A DNA stretch of 64,000 nucleotides. Origin: Arcanobacterium haemolyticum DSM 20595 (lineage in GTDB: Bacteria > Actinomycetota > Actinomycetes > Actinomycetales > Actinomycetaceae). Shown here one piece after another: positions 62,787-64,000 of the stretch. The notes below the pieces were generated by a model. That model was not told where the DNA came from. It worked only from the letters and a program-made list of their open reading frames with translations, and did no database searches. The DNA lies in the NCBI RefSeq assembly GCF_000092365.1, contig NC_014218.1, forward strand, positions 124,001 through 188,000. Reading direction: 5' to 3'. Both the position numbers and the translations under genes were made by a program. Position 1 is the first letter of the stretch, and each line of letters starts with the position of its first letter.

Positions 62787-64000
62787 ACCCGAACGTGTTG
62801 GTTGCCTTGCCGGTTGTGGTGCCGATTTTAGGCGCAGGATTATCGCTGGCATCCGCGTCTTTTCGGCGTTTGCAGGGGTGGATTTCGGTGTCGATTTTGA
62901 GCATCGTGCTAGTTGTGGATGGAATGCTGGTTGTGCTGGCTGGTTCTGGCCCCCTTGTTCTCGATATTGGTGGATGGGCTTCTCCTGTAGGAATCAGTTT
63001 AGTTGCGGATAGGTTATCGGCAATCATGCTTCTGACCTCGGTTGCCGTGACCTTGAGTGTGCTCATATATTCAGTTGCACAAGGCGTGGCAGATGGAGAT
63101 GACGCAGCCCCTATCGCTGTGTATCATCCTGCTTTCTTGCTTCTCTCTGCTGGCGTATCGAACGCATTCCTATCTGGAGATCTGTTCAATATTTACGTGG
63201 GGTTTGAACTCTTGTTGATGGCGTCATTCGTCCTGATTACATTGGGTGGAACCCGCGATCGCATCCGTTCAGGCACGGTCTATATTGTGGTCTCCCTGAT
63301 GTCTTCCGTTGTGCTCCTGATTGCGATTGCACTGGTGTATGCATCGGCGGGTACAGTGAATTTGGCCCAGTTGGCATTGCGGCTTCCTGACGTCGATCCG
63401 GGAGTGCGCCTGGGAATCCAAACTCTGCTTTTGATCGGTTTCGGCATCAAGGCTGCCGTGTTTCCGCTATCCGCGTGGCTTCCAGATTCATACCCAACGG
63501 CGCCTGCACCCGTGACAGCCGTGTTTGCTGGCCTACTCACAAAAGTGGGTATTTACACGATGATCCGCACACAAACGTTGCTCTTCCCATCGAATCGACT
63601 TGACGTGATGCTAGGCGTATTTGCAATCGTCACCATGCTGGCAGGTATTTTCGGTGCAGTGGCGCAGCAAGACATCAAACGCCTGCTGTCCTTCACCCTG
63701 GTGTCTCACATCGGCTATATGCTCTGGGGAATCTCCACGTCAACCGATGATGGACTCGGTGCCGGCATCTACTACGCCGTTCACCACATCACCGTTCAGA
63801 CAGCACTCTTCCTTGTGGTAGGGCTCATTGAACGCCGCGGTGGAACCACGTCGCTTGTCAAACTCGGATCCCTAGCAAAACTGGCGCCGGCGCTCGCGGT
63901 TATCTACTTCATCCCCGCGCTCAATTTAGCTGGCATTCCGCCACTTTCTGGTTTCTTCGGAAAGATCGGGCTGATGCAGGCATCTGTTGATCGAGCATGG
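62783..64000 (+). CDS. mnhD: Na+/H+ antiporter subunit D (partial, C-terminus beyond the window)
   Basis: NuoN/M-like proton-channel subunit of the Mrp antiporter. The first 406 codons are present. FNIYVGFELLLMASFVLI, GFGIKAAVFPLSAWLPDSYPTAPAPVTAVFAGLLTKVGIYTM-type region (Glu in NIYVGFE and Lys in the KxG motif are the channel residues), and DIKRLLSFTLVSHIGYMLWG are as expected. Subunits E, F and G should follow to the right. Confidence 0.95.
   Translation, partial: MNPNVLVALPVVVPILGAGLSLASASFRRLQGWISVSILSIVLVVDGMLVVLAGSGPLVLDIGGWASPVGISLVADRLSAIMLLTSVAVTLSVLIYSVAQGVADGDDAAPIAVYHPAFLLLSAGVSNAFLSGDLFNIYVGFELLLMASFVLITLGGTRDRIRSGTVYIVVSLMSSVVLLIAIALVYASAGTVNLAQLALRLPDVDPGVRLGIQTLLLIGFGIKAAVFPLSAWLPDSYPTAPAPVTAVFAGLLTKVGIYTMIRTQTLLFPSNRLDVMLGVFAIVTMLAGIFGAVAQQDIKRLLSFTLVSHIGYMLWGISTSTDDGLGAGIYYAVHHITVQTALFLVVGLIERRGGTTSLVKLGSLAKLAPALAVIYFIPALNLAGIPPLSGFFGKIGLMQASVDRAW

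Overview
The window reads as the chromosome of a moderately GC-rich actinobacterium. The best evidence is one block, ppiA - rhomboid - crgA - class E sortase - small membrane protein - pknB - pbpA - rodA - pstP - fhaB - fhaA - tRNA-Leu. It matches the conserved origin-proximal cell-wall/division block of Actinobacteria (compare Rv0009-Rv0020c plus leuT of Mycobacterium tuberculosis). LuxS, NrdHIEF and DtxR/MntR-type features suggest the Actinomycetaceae (Trueperella/Arcanobacterium-like), but that placement is inference. No dnaA, rRNA, CRISPR array or prophage is present.

Layout. 1-2.4 kb: end of a surface-polysaccharide cluster (rhamnosyltransferase, rfbA) and a DMT transporter. 2.5-15.8 kb: the growth/division block, interrupted at 6.5-8.1 kb by an IS110-family insertion exactly where many actinobacteria carry trpG/pabA. 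16-24 kb: TRIC-type channel, zinc macrodomain hydrolase, RNase H, oligopeptidase B, a DUF559/AbiEi-like nuclease-type protein, and luxS with an unusual nucleosidase carrying a C-terminal homing-endonuclease-type repeat region. 24-28.5 kb: class Ib ribonucleotide reductase nrdHIE...F with tandem NrdR boxes; a decayed membrane acyltransferase lies between nrdE and nrdF. 28.7-42 kb: LMW-PTP, SprT-like protein, polar amino acid ABC transporter, HrpA, membrane phosphodiesterase-like protein, APP1-type phosphatase, GntR regulator and phosphoglucomutase. 43-52.5 kb: flippase-like protein with an embedded kinase-like segment, CopA/CopZ, and several membrane or unknown proteins. 52.6-59.4 kb: aroD, a phosphoribosyltransferase, a metal ABC transporter with DtxR-type boxes and its probable MntR-like regulator, and dcd. 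59.5 kb to the end: the start of an Mrp (mnh) Na+/H+ antiporter operon.

How the genes fit together. FhaA/FhaB/PstP/RodA/PbpA/PknB are joined by 4-base stop/start overlaps and form one phospho-signalling and peptidoglycan-synthesis operon. Metal uptake with its regulator and the class Ib reductase (usually a dimanganese enzyme) make a plausible metal/redox pair, and dcd feeds the same dNTP supply. LuxS and the nucleosidase form the AI-2/SAH recycling pair.

Between genes there are at least three dispersed palindromic repeat families, each with two copies here: A (72 bp, 71/72 identical), B (about 76 bp with 10-bp terminal inverted repeats) and C (46 columns, 36 identical). There are also an 8 x 7-bp minisatellite, a 93-bp tandem duplication and several perfect hairpins. 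The strongest leads are the nucleosidase/repeat fusion, repeat families A and B, the IS110 element with its structured noncoding end, and the NrdR and DtxR-type operators.
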